A program made the translations under genes and the position numbers. This document shows, in pieces, positions 34,275 to 42,190 of a DNA stretch of 64,000 bases. The notes below the pieces were generated by a model that did no database searches, was not told the origin of the DNA, and saw only the letters and a program-made list of their open reading frames with translations. Each line of letters begins with the position of its first letter. The stretch's first letter is position 1. The stretch is from RGIG3009 sp045578625 (GTDB taxonomy: Bacteria; Bacillota; Clostridia; Oscillospirales; Acutalibacteraceae): assembly GCA_045578625.1 (NCBI GenBank), contig JAZNKN010000054.1:17554-81553 (forward strand), written 5' to 3'.

Positions 34275-36533
34275 TTAGAAAATGTTATCCGCGTAAGCGA
34301 ACTCGACCGTGACCACCGAGCCCTTCGGTATCTCCTGCCCCGGCTCCACCGACTGTTTGACCGCGGTGGCAACGCCGCCGGAGGTATTGATGCCTGAGAC
34401 CACGACGTTGATGTTCGCATATTTGGCTGCTTGGTTGACCTGCGACAAGCTCTTTCCGGCGAAATCCGGAACCTTCGTCATCTGCACCGCACTGTCATCC
34501 GTGTACAGCCATACCACGCCGTCCTTCGGGATCGAGGCGCCGCTTTCCGGAATCTGGCGCGTTACCTTTTCACCGTTTCCTACGGTGTTGTAGGTCAGCG
34601 AGGCGGATTCCAGTGCCGTCGCTGCCACAGAGACGCGCTTGCCGGTGACCTGCGGTACACTATGATCGAGATTGGCCAATTCCTCTTCGGTATAGTTCGG
34701 CTCAACGCCCATATACGGCAGGATGTCGCGTAAAATGTTACGCGCGATCGGCGCAGCAACACGCGCACCGGATTTGACGGTCTGCGGCTCGTCCACCATG
34801 ACAAACACCACGACCTCCGGATCTTCTGCCGGCGCAAAACCACCGAAAGAAGCAATGACCTCTACGTTTTTATCCTTATCCTCCTCGGATTTGGTTTCGG
34901 TCTTTTCCGAGGTGCCGGTCTTACCGCCCACGCGATAACCGGCGATGTAGGCGTTGCCGATGGCGCCGCCGCTGACCGCCTCCTCCAGCATATCGCAAAC
35001 ACGCTTGGAGGTGGATTCCGAGATGACCTGACGTTTGACGATCGGGTCGGTCTCCGAGATAACGTTGCCTTCGCTGTCCAACACCTTTTGCACGATGTAC
35101 GGCTGCATCAGCTCGCCGCCGTTGGCGATCGCGCACAGCGCTGTTGCCATCTGCAGCGGAGTCACCTTGAAGGTCTGACCGATGGAGGATGCCGCCACGT
35201 TAACGGGCGTCATGGTGTCTGCCGTGTAGTACAGCGCCGACGACGGCGTTTGCTCACCCAACAGATCCACGCCGGTGCGGGTGGTAAAGCCAAAGCCGAT
35301 GTAATATTTGCAGAACAGCTTGGAGCGGATCAGGCCGCCCAGCGTCATAAACGCCGGGTTGCAGGAATTTGCAATGGCCTGGCGGAAATTCTGCTGACCG
35401 TGACCGGCGTGCCAACAATCCATATCGCGGTCCGCGATATGGTACGTACCGTTGCAAAAAAACTCCGTCGATTCGCTGACGAGGCCCTCCTCCAGACCCA
35501 TGGAGGCGGTAACCGTTTTGAAAACCGAACCGGGTTCGTAGAAATCCAGCGCCTTGTTGCGGTACTGGATCAACCGTGCCTGCTTGAGCGCCTCGGCCTG
35601 CTCCGCGCCCGACAACTGGGCGATGCGGTCCGCGGTGGTGGGGTCGCTGATCTCCAGATAGTTGTTCGGGTCATAGTCGCCCTTAGTGGCCATCGCGAGG
35701 ATCGCGCCCGTATCGGCTTCCATCACGATCGCACAGCCGCGGTTGGTGGCTTGAAATTCGTCGATGGCTTCGGACAGATACTTTTCGGTCACCTGCTGAA
35801 TGTATTGGTCCACCGTGAGCACCAGACTGTTTCCGTCTACGGCATCCACCGTGTATTCGTAATCCAACGAGGTCGGCAGCTTGTCGCCCGACGTGTTCTG
35901 GGCGATGACCATACGACCCGGGATGCCGGCCAACGTTTCGTTATATCTCAACTCCAGCCCCTCGCGCGCCACGTTGTCCGTGCCGACGAAGCCCAGCACC
36001 GTGGACAGCATCGAGCCCAGCGGATATTCGCGCTTGTAGTCGGTAATGACGCGGAACACGCCCGCCAGACCGTTTTGGTTGACCCATTCGATAAACTTAT
36101 CACCGACGGCTTTGTCCACCTTGGATTTGACGACCTCATACTGCGAGGTGCTGTCCAACGTTTGCTGATACAGCGTGTCGCGGTCTACGTCCAGCATTTC
36201 CGAAAGCTCATCCGCGATCTTGACGCGGGTGGTCTCCTGCAGGATGTTTTTGGGAGACATCACGATGGTGCAGACCTCACGCGTCTGCGCCAGCACCGTC
36301 ATATTGGCATCGTAGATCTGGCCGCGGTTCGCAGAGATCACCACGTCGCTGAGCTGCTGTGTCACCGCTTTTTGCTGCCAGAAATCCTGATTCATCACCT
36401 GAATGTAAAACAGGTTGCCCGCAAGCAGTGCAAAGCAAAGAGACACGCCGATGACCAGGATCAGTGCGCGCTTATGCATCGCGACCCGCTGCTGCTGTGC
36501 CGTCGGTTCCTTCTTTTCCTTTTTGCGTAACAT
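34275..36533 (-). CDS. pbpB: Class B penicillin-binding protein, FtsI/Pbp2B-like
   Basis: A 752-residue division transpeptidase: membrane helix (about 25-47), pedestal, transpeptidase domain with SxxK in EPGSVFKTV near 333, SxN in ANSCNPAFM and KTGTSEKTE, then two C-terminal PASTA repeats. Its place right after ftsL matches pbpB/ftsI. Together with the following spoVD-like gene it forms a tandem duplicate sharing many motifs (for example the pedestal DYKREYPLGS). A 30-base gap separates the two genes. Confidence 0.92.
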   Translation of the reverse strand: MLRKKEKKEPTAQQQRVAMHKRALILVIGVSLCFALLAGNLFYIQVMNQDFWQQKAVTQQLSDVVISANRGQIYDANMTVLAQTREVCTIVMSPKNILQETTRVKIADELSEMLDVDRDTLYQQTLDSTSQYEVVKSKVDKAVGDKFIEWVNQNGLAGVFRVITDYKREYPLGSMLSTVLGFVGTDNVAREGLELRYNETLAGIPGRMVIAQNTSGDKLPTSLDYEYTVDAVDGNSLVLTVDQYIQQVTEKYLSEAIDEFQATNRGCAIVMEADTGAILAMATKGDYDPNNYLEISDPTTADRIAQLSGAEQAEALKQARLIQYRNKALDFYEPGSVFKTVTASMGLEEGLVSESTEFFCNGTYHIADRDMDCWHAGHGQQNFRQAIANSCNPAFMTLGGLIRSKLFCKYYIGFGFTTRTGVDLLGEQTPSSALYYTADTMTPVNVAASSIGQTFKVTPLQMATALCAIANGGELMQPYIVQKVLDSEGNVISETDPIVKRQVISESTSKRVCDMLEEAVSGGAIGNAYIAGYRVGGKTGTSEKTETKSEEDKDKNVEVIASFGGFAPAEDPEVVVFVMVDEPQTVKSGARVAAPIARNILRDILPYMGVEPNYTEEELANLDHSVPQVTGKRVSVAATALESASLTYNTVGNGEKVTRQIPESGASIPKDGVVWLYTDDSAVQMTKVPDFAGKSLSQVNQAAKYANINVVVSGINTSGGVATAVKQSVEPGQEIPKGSVVTVEFAYADNIF

Positions 36534-36667
36534 CCTTGTACACCTCGCTTTTTAGAAAGAAAAGAGAGTCAAGACGCTACCATCCCAACTCTCATCCATC
36601 CGAGGCCCTGTTTCAGTGTATGTTACCATAACACCGCGATAGAACCTGTCGTGTGTGTTTGTACCGA

Positions 36668-37141
36668 TCAACCGATCCAGCCTGTCAGCGTTTCCCACAA
36701 GGATTCCCAGAAGCCTTGCTCCTTCACCGGTTGCTCCGTTTCTATGATTGCAGGGGTGACCGTAAAATAGTCGATCTGGCCGGACTGGATCTGCTGGAAA
36801 CCGTGCTGCTCAGCATACTGTGCCACGCTTTCCGCCGACGTCTGCGCCGCCAGCTCACCCTCCAGACGCTTGATCTCACCGTCCAACTCGCTGATCTGCG
36901 CGTTGGTCTGGGTGATCTCGTTGTTGATCTCGGTCAGGCGGACCTGACTCGTGATCATCGCCGCCAGAACAAAGACGACACCGCAAGCCACCAACACGGT
37001 CGCTGCGCCGTTGAGCAGCTTCTGCAGCTTGGCCTGCCGACGCTCGGCTTTGGTGGCCTTTTTGTTGGGCAGAGGGGTGATCTTTGCCGGTCTAGGTTCA
37101 AACAACGACAGATCATATGCTTCGGAACCGTAATTTGCCAT
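36668..37141 (-). CDS. ftsL: FtsL-like septum protein
   Basis: A 157-residue bitopic protein: basic cytoplasmic N-terminus (about 1-45), one transmembrane helix (about 46-66), then a coiled coil (LTEINNEITQTNAQISELDGEI, about 72-105). Such FtsL/DivIC proteins join FtsQ to activate the septal synthase. The sequence is poorly conserved, so the name rests on topology and its place between rsmH and pbpB. The tail is Trp-rich (FWESLWETLTGW). The ATG at 37141 has AAAGGAGAG upstream. Confidence 0.8.
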   Translation of the reverse strand: MANYGSEAYDLSLFEPRPAKITPLPNKKATKAERRQAKLQKLLNGAATVLVACGVVFVLAAMITSQVRLTEINNEITQTNAQISELDGEIKRLEGELAAQTSAESVAQYAEQHGFQQIQSGQIDYFTVTPAIIETEQPVKEQGFWESLWETLTGWIG

Positions 37142-37162
37142 GATCACCACTCTCCTTTCTTG

Positions 37163-38119
37163 TTATTTCGTCGGTGTGTAGTCGTTTAGTTTTTCAATGC
37201 ATCGCAGCTTGGCGCTGCGGCTGCGCGGGTTTTCCGCAAGCTCCTGCTCGGAAGCCTCCGCCGGCTTGCGCAGCACCAAGCGGCCGGCCGGCTCGCGACC
37301 ACACACGCACACCGGAAACGATGACGGGCAGGTGCAGCCCTTGCAAAATTCGGCAAATCGCTGCTTGACCATACGGTCCTCCAGCGAATGGAAGGTGATG
37401 ACCGCCAAGCGGCCGCCTACCTTGAGTTGATCGAAAGCGATGTCCAGCGCTTCCGAGAGGCAATCCAGCTCCGCGTTGACCGCGATGCGCAATGCCTGAA
37501 ATACCCGACGGGCGGGATGCCCATCCCGACGAGCCGCTGCGGGAACGGCGTTTTTAACCAGCTCGGCCAACTCGGCGGTGGTGGTCAGCGGCTGTGCGGC
37601 ACGCTGACGGACAATGGAACGGGCGATCGCCCGAGAAAATTTTTCTTCACCGAACCGGAAGAAGATCTCGGCTAACTCCTGTTCGGTCAGGTCGCGGAGA
37701 AGATCCGCAGCGGTAGTGCCCTCCTGACTCATCCGCATATCCAGCGGTGCGTCGGCGTGGTACGAAAAGCCGCGCGTGGGTTCGTCCAGCTGATGAGACG
37801 AAACGCCGATATCCAACAAGATGCCGTCCACCGGGCCGACGTTCAGGTCGGCAAGCACCCGATCCATATACCGGAAGTTCGAGCGAACCACCGTGGCGGG
37901 CAAACCCTCCAGTCGGGCGGTCGCCTGTGCGATAGCGTCCGGATCCTGATCCAGCGCGATCAAGCGGCCGCTCTGCAAACGAGAGGCAATGGCGTGCGAA
38001 TGTCCGCCGCCGCCTGCGGTGCCGTCAACGTACACCCCACCGGGACGAACGTCCAACGCCGCCAGTGTTTCCTCGAACAGCACCGGACGGTGATACGCAT
38101 ACGCTTGCGTCTTATCCAT
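37163..38119 (-). CDS. rsmH: 16S rRNA (cytosine-1402-N4)-methyltransferase
   Basis: A 318-residue RsmH (MraW). It methylates N4 of C1402 in the ribosomal P site using SAM; the binding motif YVDGTAGGGGHSHAI lies near 33. Further signatures are LLDIGVSSHQLDEPTRGFSY and the late AVITFHSLEDRMVKQ. It starts 1 base after mraZ, in the canonical mraZ-rsmH pair. Confidence 0.96.
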   Translation of the reverse strand: MDKTQAYAYHRPVLFEETLAALDVRPGGVYVDGTAGGGGHSHAIASRLQSGRLIALDQDPDAIAQATARLEGLPATVVRSNFRYMDRVLADLNVGPVDGILLDIGVSSHQLDEPTRGFSYHADAPLDMRMSQEGTTAADLLRDLTEQELAEIFFRFGEEKFSRAIARSIVRQRAAQPLTTTAELAELVKNAVPAAARRDGHPARRVFQALRIAVNAELDCLSEALDIAFDQLKVGGRLAVITFHSLEDRMVKQRFAEFCKGCTCPSSFPVCVCGREPAGRLVLRKPAEASEQELAENPRSRSAKLRCIEKLNDYTPTK

Positions 38120-38120
38120 A

Positions 38121-38540
38121 TCAGAAGCCCAGCTCCATGAACTCGGCTTCCACTTCCTCAGAGGTCATGCTGCCCATATCCGCTTCGTACGAGGCGGGAT
38201 TCCAGATCTCCGCGCGGTTGCCGGCACCGATGACCAGTGCCTCTTTTTCCAGAGCGGCATACTCCAGTAGGTGCTTGGGCAGCAGGATACGCCCCTGAGA
38301 GTCGATCTGCACGTCCACCGCGTTGGCGGATAGATAGCGCTGCAGCTTTCTTGCCTTGGTGAGGGGCATTTGCGCCAGACCCTCCAGCAGCTTGTCCCAT
38401 TCCTCAGCGGAATACAAACTGACGCAGTGGTCCATAACGGCCGCGGCGATGAAAGACATGCCGAGCTTGTCACGCAGCTTTGCAGGGACGAACAGGCGCC
38501 CCTTGGCATCGATATTATGTTGGAACCGACCGTACAACAC
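38121..38540 (-). CDS. mraZ: Transcriptional regulator MraZ
   Basis: A 139-residue protein with two SpoVT/AbrB-like (MraZ) folds: YGRFQHNIDAKGRLFVPAKLR and VDVQIDSQGRILLPKHLLEY carry the conserved DxKGR/DxQGR motifs. It represses its own dcw cluster by binding direct repeats, and matching repeats lie upstream. Start: GTG at 38540, preceded by GGAGGTG; this gives the N-terminus VLYGRF that matches the family, whereas the open frame continues 32 codons further upstream. Confidence 0.93.
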   Translation of the reverse strand: MLYGRFQHNIDAKGRLFVPAKLRDKLGMSFIAAAVMDHCVSLYSAEEWDKLLEGLAQMPLTKARKLQRYLSANAVDVQIDSQGRILLPKHLLEYAALEKEALVIGAGNRAEIWNPASYEADMGSMTSEEVEAEFMELGF

Positions 38541-38610
38541 CTGTTCTTCACCTCCGTTTTTGAACGTCTCCCCTAGGGCTGTGGAAAACTCTGTGGAAAA
38601 TGTGGAAAAC

Positions 38611-38673
38611 CACCACTTTCCTCCACTTTGCTCCACGTAGTTCTATTATAGCGCCACTTTTTAGAAAAATCAA
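38611..38673 (-). promoter_or_regulatory. dcw cluster promoter with three MraZ boxes
   Basis: On the minus strand: -35 TTGATT (38668-38673), 17-base spacer, -10 TATAAT (38645-38650). Directly downstream are three hexamers GTGGAG, GTGGAG, GTGGTG at 38631-38636, 38621-38626 and 38611-38616, exactly 10 bases apart: the known MraZ operator pattern. Three TTTTCCACA motifs follow between the boxes and the mraZ start (about 38578-38610). Confidence 0.85.
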
Positions 38674-38721
38674 GATGCAATATAGAAAATTCCATATCTA
38701 TTTTTTGCCATCTTCGGACAA

Positions 38722-38760
38722 CAAAAAAGGCCCCCAACAGCGTTGTTGGGGGCCTTTGGA
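38722..38760 (-). terminator. Terminator after AEC transporter gene
   Basis: A perfect stem AAAGGCCCCCAACA with 3-base loop, followed on the minus strand by TTTTTTGTTG. It insulates the dcw promoter from the upstream gene. Confidence 0.88.
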
Positions 38761-38767
38761 AGTGATA

Positions 38768-39688
38768 TCAAGCGATGAACTGAACCAACGTGACCAAAAC
38801 CGGCATCGTGGCGACCGAAAACACGGTGGACAGTGCGACCAGATTGACCGAGGTCTCGGTGTCTTGATCGTATTTGCTGGCGAACATCGACACCGCTGCG
38901 GCGATCGGTGCGCTGGCCGAGATCGCCATCGAGGACAGCAGCGTGCCGCGGATACCGACCAGATACAGCAACCCGACCGTCACGATCGGTACGAGCAGCA
39001 GACGCACGGCACACGCCGCATAATACTCCTTTTTGCGGAGCGCGCAGCCGAGATCCACCTTAGAGAGGTAGTAGCCGGTAAACAGCATCGGAATCGGGGT
39101 GTTAAGTGCCGCCAGATGCGAGATGGGGGTGCGGATGAGCGGCGGCAGCTGCGTCGGCAGCACCAGAATGATGAGCCCGGCAACAAGGCCGATGACACCG
39201 GGGCTGAGCAGCATTTTGCGCGGTGAAAAGCGGCGCGTGGAGCGATCCATCGTCAACAGACCGTAGCTCCACAGCGTCAGATTGAGTGCGGTAACGTAGG
39301 CCGCACCGTAAAACACACCCTGGTCGCCCAACACCGCCTGCTGCAGCGGCAGGCCCATAAATCCGGCGTTAGACAGCACGGTGGCGAGGCGCAGGACGCG
39401 GTCGCGTGGGGTGTCCTTGCGGTAGATAAGCTGCGCGATGCCGACCGCGACGAGGTGGATCGCGATACCCACCACCAACGCAACGCCAAGCTCTCGCAGC
39501 ACCGACCAGCTGAATTCCCGCTCGAACGACAGTGCAATGACGCACGGCGTTGCCAGCAGCAGCGCCACGTCCGACAGCGTTTTGGCACCGGTCTCGCCGA
39601 TGATGTTCTTTTTACCCAGCACGTAGCCGGCCAGAATGAGGACGAACAGGATCAGCACCTGCTGCCCCACTGTCAGAAAATACTCCAT
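38768..39688 (-). CDS. AEC family permease
   Basis: A 306-residue membrane protein of the auxin efflux carrier family with about ten helices in two five-helix halves. Bacterial members move malate or other organic acids and some efflux substrates; the substrate here is unknown. It is monocistronic with promoter TTGTGT-17-TACAAT (39721-39749, minus strand) and its own terminator. Confidence 0.88.
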   Translation of the reverse strand: MEYFLTVGQQVLILFVLILAGYVLGKKNIIGETGAKTLSDVALLLATPCVIALSFEREFSWSVLRELGVALVVGIAIHLVAVGIAQLIYRKDTPRDRVLRLATVLSNAGFMGLPLQQAVLGDQGVFYGAAYVTALNLTLWSYGLLTMDRSTRRFSPRKMLLSPGVIGLVAGLIILVLPTQLPPLIRTPISHLAALNTPIPMLFTGYYLSKVDLGCALRKKEYYAACAVRLLLVPIVTVGLLYLVGIRGTLLSSMAISASAPIAAAVSMFASKYDQDTETSVNLVALSTVFSVATMPVLVTLVQFIA

Positions 39689-39751
39689 ACCGTCGCCTTC
39701 CTTGGGGATGATCTTTTGTTATTGTATCCCAAACCGCAGGAAAACACAAGA

Positions 39752-39784
39752 AAAAATTAAGCGCCCCGCGAAAGCGGGGCGCTG
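39752..39784 (-). terminator. Terminator after small membrane protein gene
   Basis: AGCGCCCCGC and its complement with a 4-base loop, followed on the minus strand by TTAATTTTTTC. It overlaps the -35 side of the AEC promoter. Confidence 0.8.
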
Positions 39785-39796
39785 ATTGGATACATA

Positions 39797-40141
39797 TTAC
39801 GCGCAGTGGTGTACCGGCGCCGGACGGCCGACCTCGTACAGCATCCGCTCCGTGGCAACGCGACGCTGCACCTCACGGCGACGGCGACGGTTGCGGGCGT
39901 TGGCCGCATCCTTTTTCAGCGCCAGACTGCAGCAAGCAAACACCGTGACACGGCAGAGCATCAGCACGGCTTCCACCGCGAACGGAACCGCCGTGAACAC
40001 CACGCCGCACACCGCCAGCTCCATCACAGCCATCGTGCCGGGGATCCACGCCATACGGTGGGCGACCGTGCGGCGTTCCTTGGTGGTCATATAAAATGTC
40101 AGCAGTCCGAAAATAACAGCGACGATCACGCGAAAAGTCAT
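39797..40141 (-). CDS. Hypothetical small membrane protein
   Basis: A 114-residue protein not recognised as a known family. It has about three hydrophobic segments (near 3-18, 33-52 and 53-75), followed by a strongly basic region (NARNRRRRREVQRRV). The ATG at 40141 has GGGAGGAAC upstream. It has its own promoter, TTGACA-16-TATAAT, bracketed by two TTCGAT palindromes, so it appears specifically regulated. Function unknown. Confidence 0.65.
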   Translation of the reverse strand: MTFRVIVAVIFGLLTFYMTTKERRTVAHRMAWIPGTMAVMELAVCGVVFTAVPFAVEAVLMLCRVTVFACCSLALKKDAANARNRRRRREVQRRVATERMLYEVGRPAPVHHCA

Positions 40142-40161
40142 GTGGAGTTCCTCCCTTTGTG

Positions 40162-40255
40162 TGTTCGATAAAATCGAACAAATGTTTTGTTTGTGTTTTG
40201 ATTATACCAAATTTCGGGAGGTTGTCAATAGCAAAATCGAAAATTTGTTCGATTT
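40162..40255 (-). promoter_or_regulatory. Promoter flanked by TTCGAT palindromes
   Basis: On the minus strand: -35 TTGACA (40223-40228), 16-base spacer, -10 TATAAT (40201-40206). A perfect inverted repeat TGTTCGAT-3-ATCGAACA lies downstream (40162-40180), and AAATCGAA-6-TTCGATTT lies upstream (40234-40255). Paired sites around a strong promoter suggest repression, possibly with looping (inference). Confidence 0.65.
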
Positions 40256-40257
40256 TT

Positions 40258-40296
40258 TCCAAAAAGAGAGCCTCCGGGGGGTTCCGGAGGTCTCAA
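40258..40296 (-). terminator. Terminator after folD
   Basis: On the minus strand GAGACCTCCGG pairs with CCGGAGGCTCTC (one bulge) and runs into TTTTTGG. Confidence 0.8.
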
Positions 40297-40345
40297 ACTC
40301 GTCTTTTTTCGCCGCTTGCCCGCGTGTTTCAGGTGCGCTCAGTGG

Positions 40346-41191
40346 TTATTTCATCAGGGCGCGCGCCGCGGTGATGGTGTTCTTCAGCAGCATCGCAATA
40401 GTCATCGGGCCGACACCGCCGGGAACCGGCGTGAGGTAACCGGCGACCTCGTCCACCGCGGGATCGACGTCACCGCACAGCTTGCCGTCCGCGCCGCGGT
40501 TGATGCCCACATCAATGACGACCGCGCCCGACTTGACCATATCCGGCGTAACAAAGCCGGCACGCCCCACCGCCGCGACCAGTACGTCTGCCTGACGGCA
40601 GACCTCCTTGAGGTTCTGCGTGCGGGAGTGGCAGATGGTGACGGTGGCATTCTCGTGGAGCAGCAGCATCGCCATTGGTTTGCCGACGATATTGCTGCGG
40701 CCGATCACGACACAGTGCTTGCCCTCTACCGAAACATCGGTGCGGTGCAGCAGCTCCATTACGCCCGCCGGTGTGCAGGGTAGGAAGGTGTAATCACCGA
40801 TGAGGATCTGGCCGACGTTGGCGGCGTGGAACGCGTCCACGTCCTTGGCCGGAGAGATCGCAGCAATGACCGCTTTGTCATCCAGATGCTTCGGCAGCGG
40901 CAGCTGACACAAAATACCGTGAATATCAGCGCGGGTGTTCAGCTCCTCAACCAAGGCCAGTAACTGCTCCTGCGTGGTCTCCGTCGGCAGAGCAAACTCC
41001 TCTGAGCGAATACCTGCTTCGGCACAGGCCTTCTTTTTATTATTCACATATACACGGGATGCGGGGTCGTCGCCGACCACGATCACCGCCAAGCCCGGGG
41101 TATTGCCCTGCCGGGTAAGCTCCTCTACTTCAGCGCGAACCTCCTGCCGCACCGCGGCAGCGATCGCTTTTCCGTCAATCTTGATCGCCAT
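40346..41191 (-). CDS. folD: Methylenetetrahydrofolate dehydrogenase/cyclohydrolase
   Basis: A 281-residue bifunctional FolD, interconverting methylene-, methenyl- and formyl-tetrahydrofolate with NADP. Motifs include VNNKKKACAEAGI (catalytic Lys), GILCQLPLPKHL and the nucleotide-site stretch VIGRSNIVGKPMA. The ATG at 41191 follows GAGGAGGATACCC and lies inside the end of lgt (17-base overlap). Last gene of its operon. Confidence 0.95.
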   Translation of the reverse strand: MAIKIDGKAIAAAVRQEVRAEVEELTRQGNTPGLAVIVVGDDPASRVYVNNKKKACAEAGIRSEEFALPTETTQEQLLALVEELNTRADIHGILCQLPLPKHLDDKAVIAAISPAKDVDAFHAANVGQILIGDYTFLPCTPAGVMELLHRTDVSVEGKHCVVIGRSNIVGKPMAMLLLHENATVTICHSRTQNLKEVCRQADVLVAAVGRAGFVTPDMVKSGAVVIDVGINRGADGKLCGDVDPAVDEVAGYLTPVPGGVGPMTIAMLLKNTITAARALMK

Positions 41192-42185
41192 GGGTATCCT
41201 CCTCAACGTCTTGCTCGGCGGGCACTTCCGTCTCGGCCGCTTCTTCCGTCACTTCTTCGGCAGCTTCGTCCTCCGCCGCCTCCGCCCCCGCGATGGGAAC
41301 GGTCTCGCCCTCAGCAGGGAGCGGCTCATCCGCAAACAAATCCTTGGGCGAGCGGGCTTCCTTGTTTTTCAGCAGGAAGTACAACAGCACGCCACCGATG
41401 ACCGAAAGCGCCGCCACCAAGCAGGAAACGCGCATTGTGCCGAGTGGCAGACTGTCGGTGCGCAGTTGTTCGATAAAGAAGCGGCCAGTGCCGTACCAGA
41501 TCACGTACAGTGAGAACAGCTGACCGCGGAAGCGGTACGCTTTTTTGGAAATGATATGTATCAGCAACAAGCCCAGCAGACACCACAGCGATTCATACAG
41601 GAAGGTGGGATGCACCGGCTGCGTCGGCTCGTAGCCCGTGGCGTTGGCGTACGGACTGCCGATGATGTTGCCCGTCATACCCCACGGCAGGTCGGTGTTG
41701 GTGCCGAAGGCTTCCTGATTAAAGAAGTTGCCCCAACGACCGATGGCCTGACCGATCAGGAAGCCGGGGGCCGCCAGATCGAACATCCGCAGTATGTCCA
41801 CCTTACGAAGCTTGCACATCCACAGCGCGGTGACAAACGCGCCGATGATACCCCCGTAGATCGCAAGGCCGCCCTCCCAGATCCGTAAGATACTGAGCGG
41901 ATCACTAAAATACGCTGCGCGATCCTCCGAAAAGATCACGTAGTACAGCCGCGCGCCGACAAAGGCACACAAGGTACACACCAAGACCACATCGGTCATG
42001 CCGTCCTTGGAAATGCGGAACTCGTTGGCGCGCCGATAGGCATACAGCACAGCCAGCAGAAAGCCGACCGCGATCAGTACACCGTACCAATGGATGGAAA
42101 ACTCGTTATCACCGATCTTAAAGGAATAGATCTCCGGGTTCAGTTCAAATCGCCAACCCAGTTTTGGGAACGCTACATAATCCAT
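41175..42185 (-). CDS. lgt: Prolipoprotein diacylglyceryl transferase with acidic tail
   Basis: A 336-residue membrane enzyme that transfers diacylglycerol from phosphatidylglycerol to the lipobox Cys of prolipoproteins. Seven or so helices; signatures HWYGVLIAVGF near 32 and GRWGNFFNQEAFG near 135. The last 55 or so residues form a low-complexity Glu/Ala-rich tail (EAAEDEAAEEVTEEAAETE) beyond the normal family end. The ATG at 42185 has AGAAAGGATGAG ahead; the ATG at 42194 overlaps the preceding stop but has no spacing to its ribosome-binding site. Confidence 0.93.
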   Translation of the reverse strand: MDYVAFPKLGWRFELNPEIYSFKIGDNEFSIHWYGVLIAVGFLLAVLYAYRRANEFRISKDGMTDVVLVCTLCAFVGARLYYVIFSEDRAAYFSDPLSILRIWEGGLAIYGGIIGAFVTALWMCKLRKVDILRMFDLAAPGFLIGQAIGRWGNFFNQEAFGTNTDLPWGMTGNIIGSPYANATGYEPTQPVHPTFLYESLWCLLGLLLIHIISKKAYRFRGQLFSLYVIWYGTGRFFIEQLRTDSLPLGTMRVSCLVAALSVIGGVLLYFLLKNKEARSPKDLFADEPLPAEGETVPIAGAEAAEDEAAEEVTEEAAETEVPAEQDVEEDTHGDQD

Positions 42186-42190
42186 ACGAC

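Noticed and set aside
31962..36533. Tandem class B PBPs as a recent duplication or assembly artefact
   Set aside because: The two proteins differ throughout while sharing motifs; the pbpB-spoVD pair is normal in spore-forming Firmicutes.
40162..40255. A LexA-type SOS box
   Set aside because: CGAAC and GTTCG half-sites occur, but the first palindrome has them in reversed order and the second departs from the CGAAC-N4-GTTCG form.
39873..40262. 129-codon minus-strand frame covering the TTCGAT promoter
   Set aside because: It spans a strong promoter and palindromes and then overlaps the better-supported 114-residue gene in another frame.
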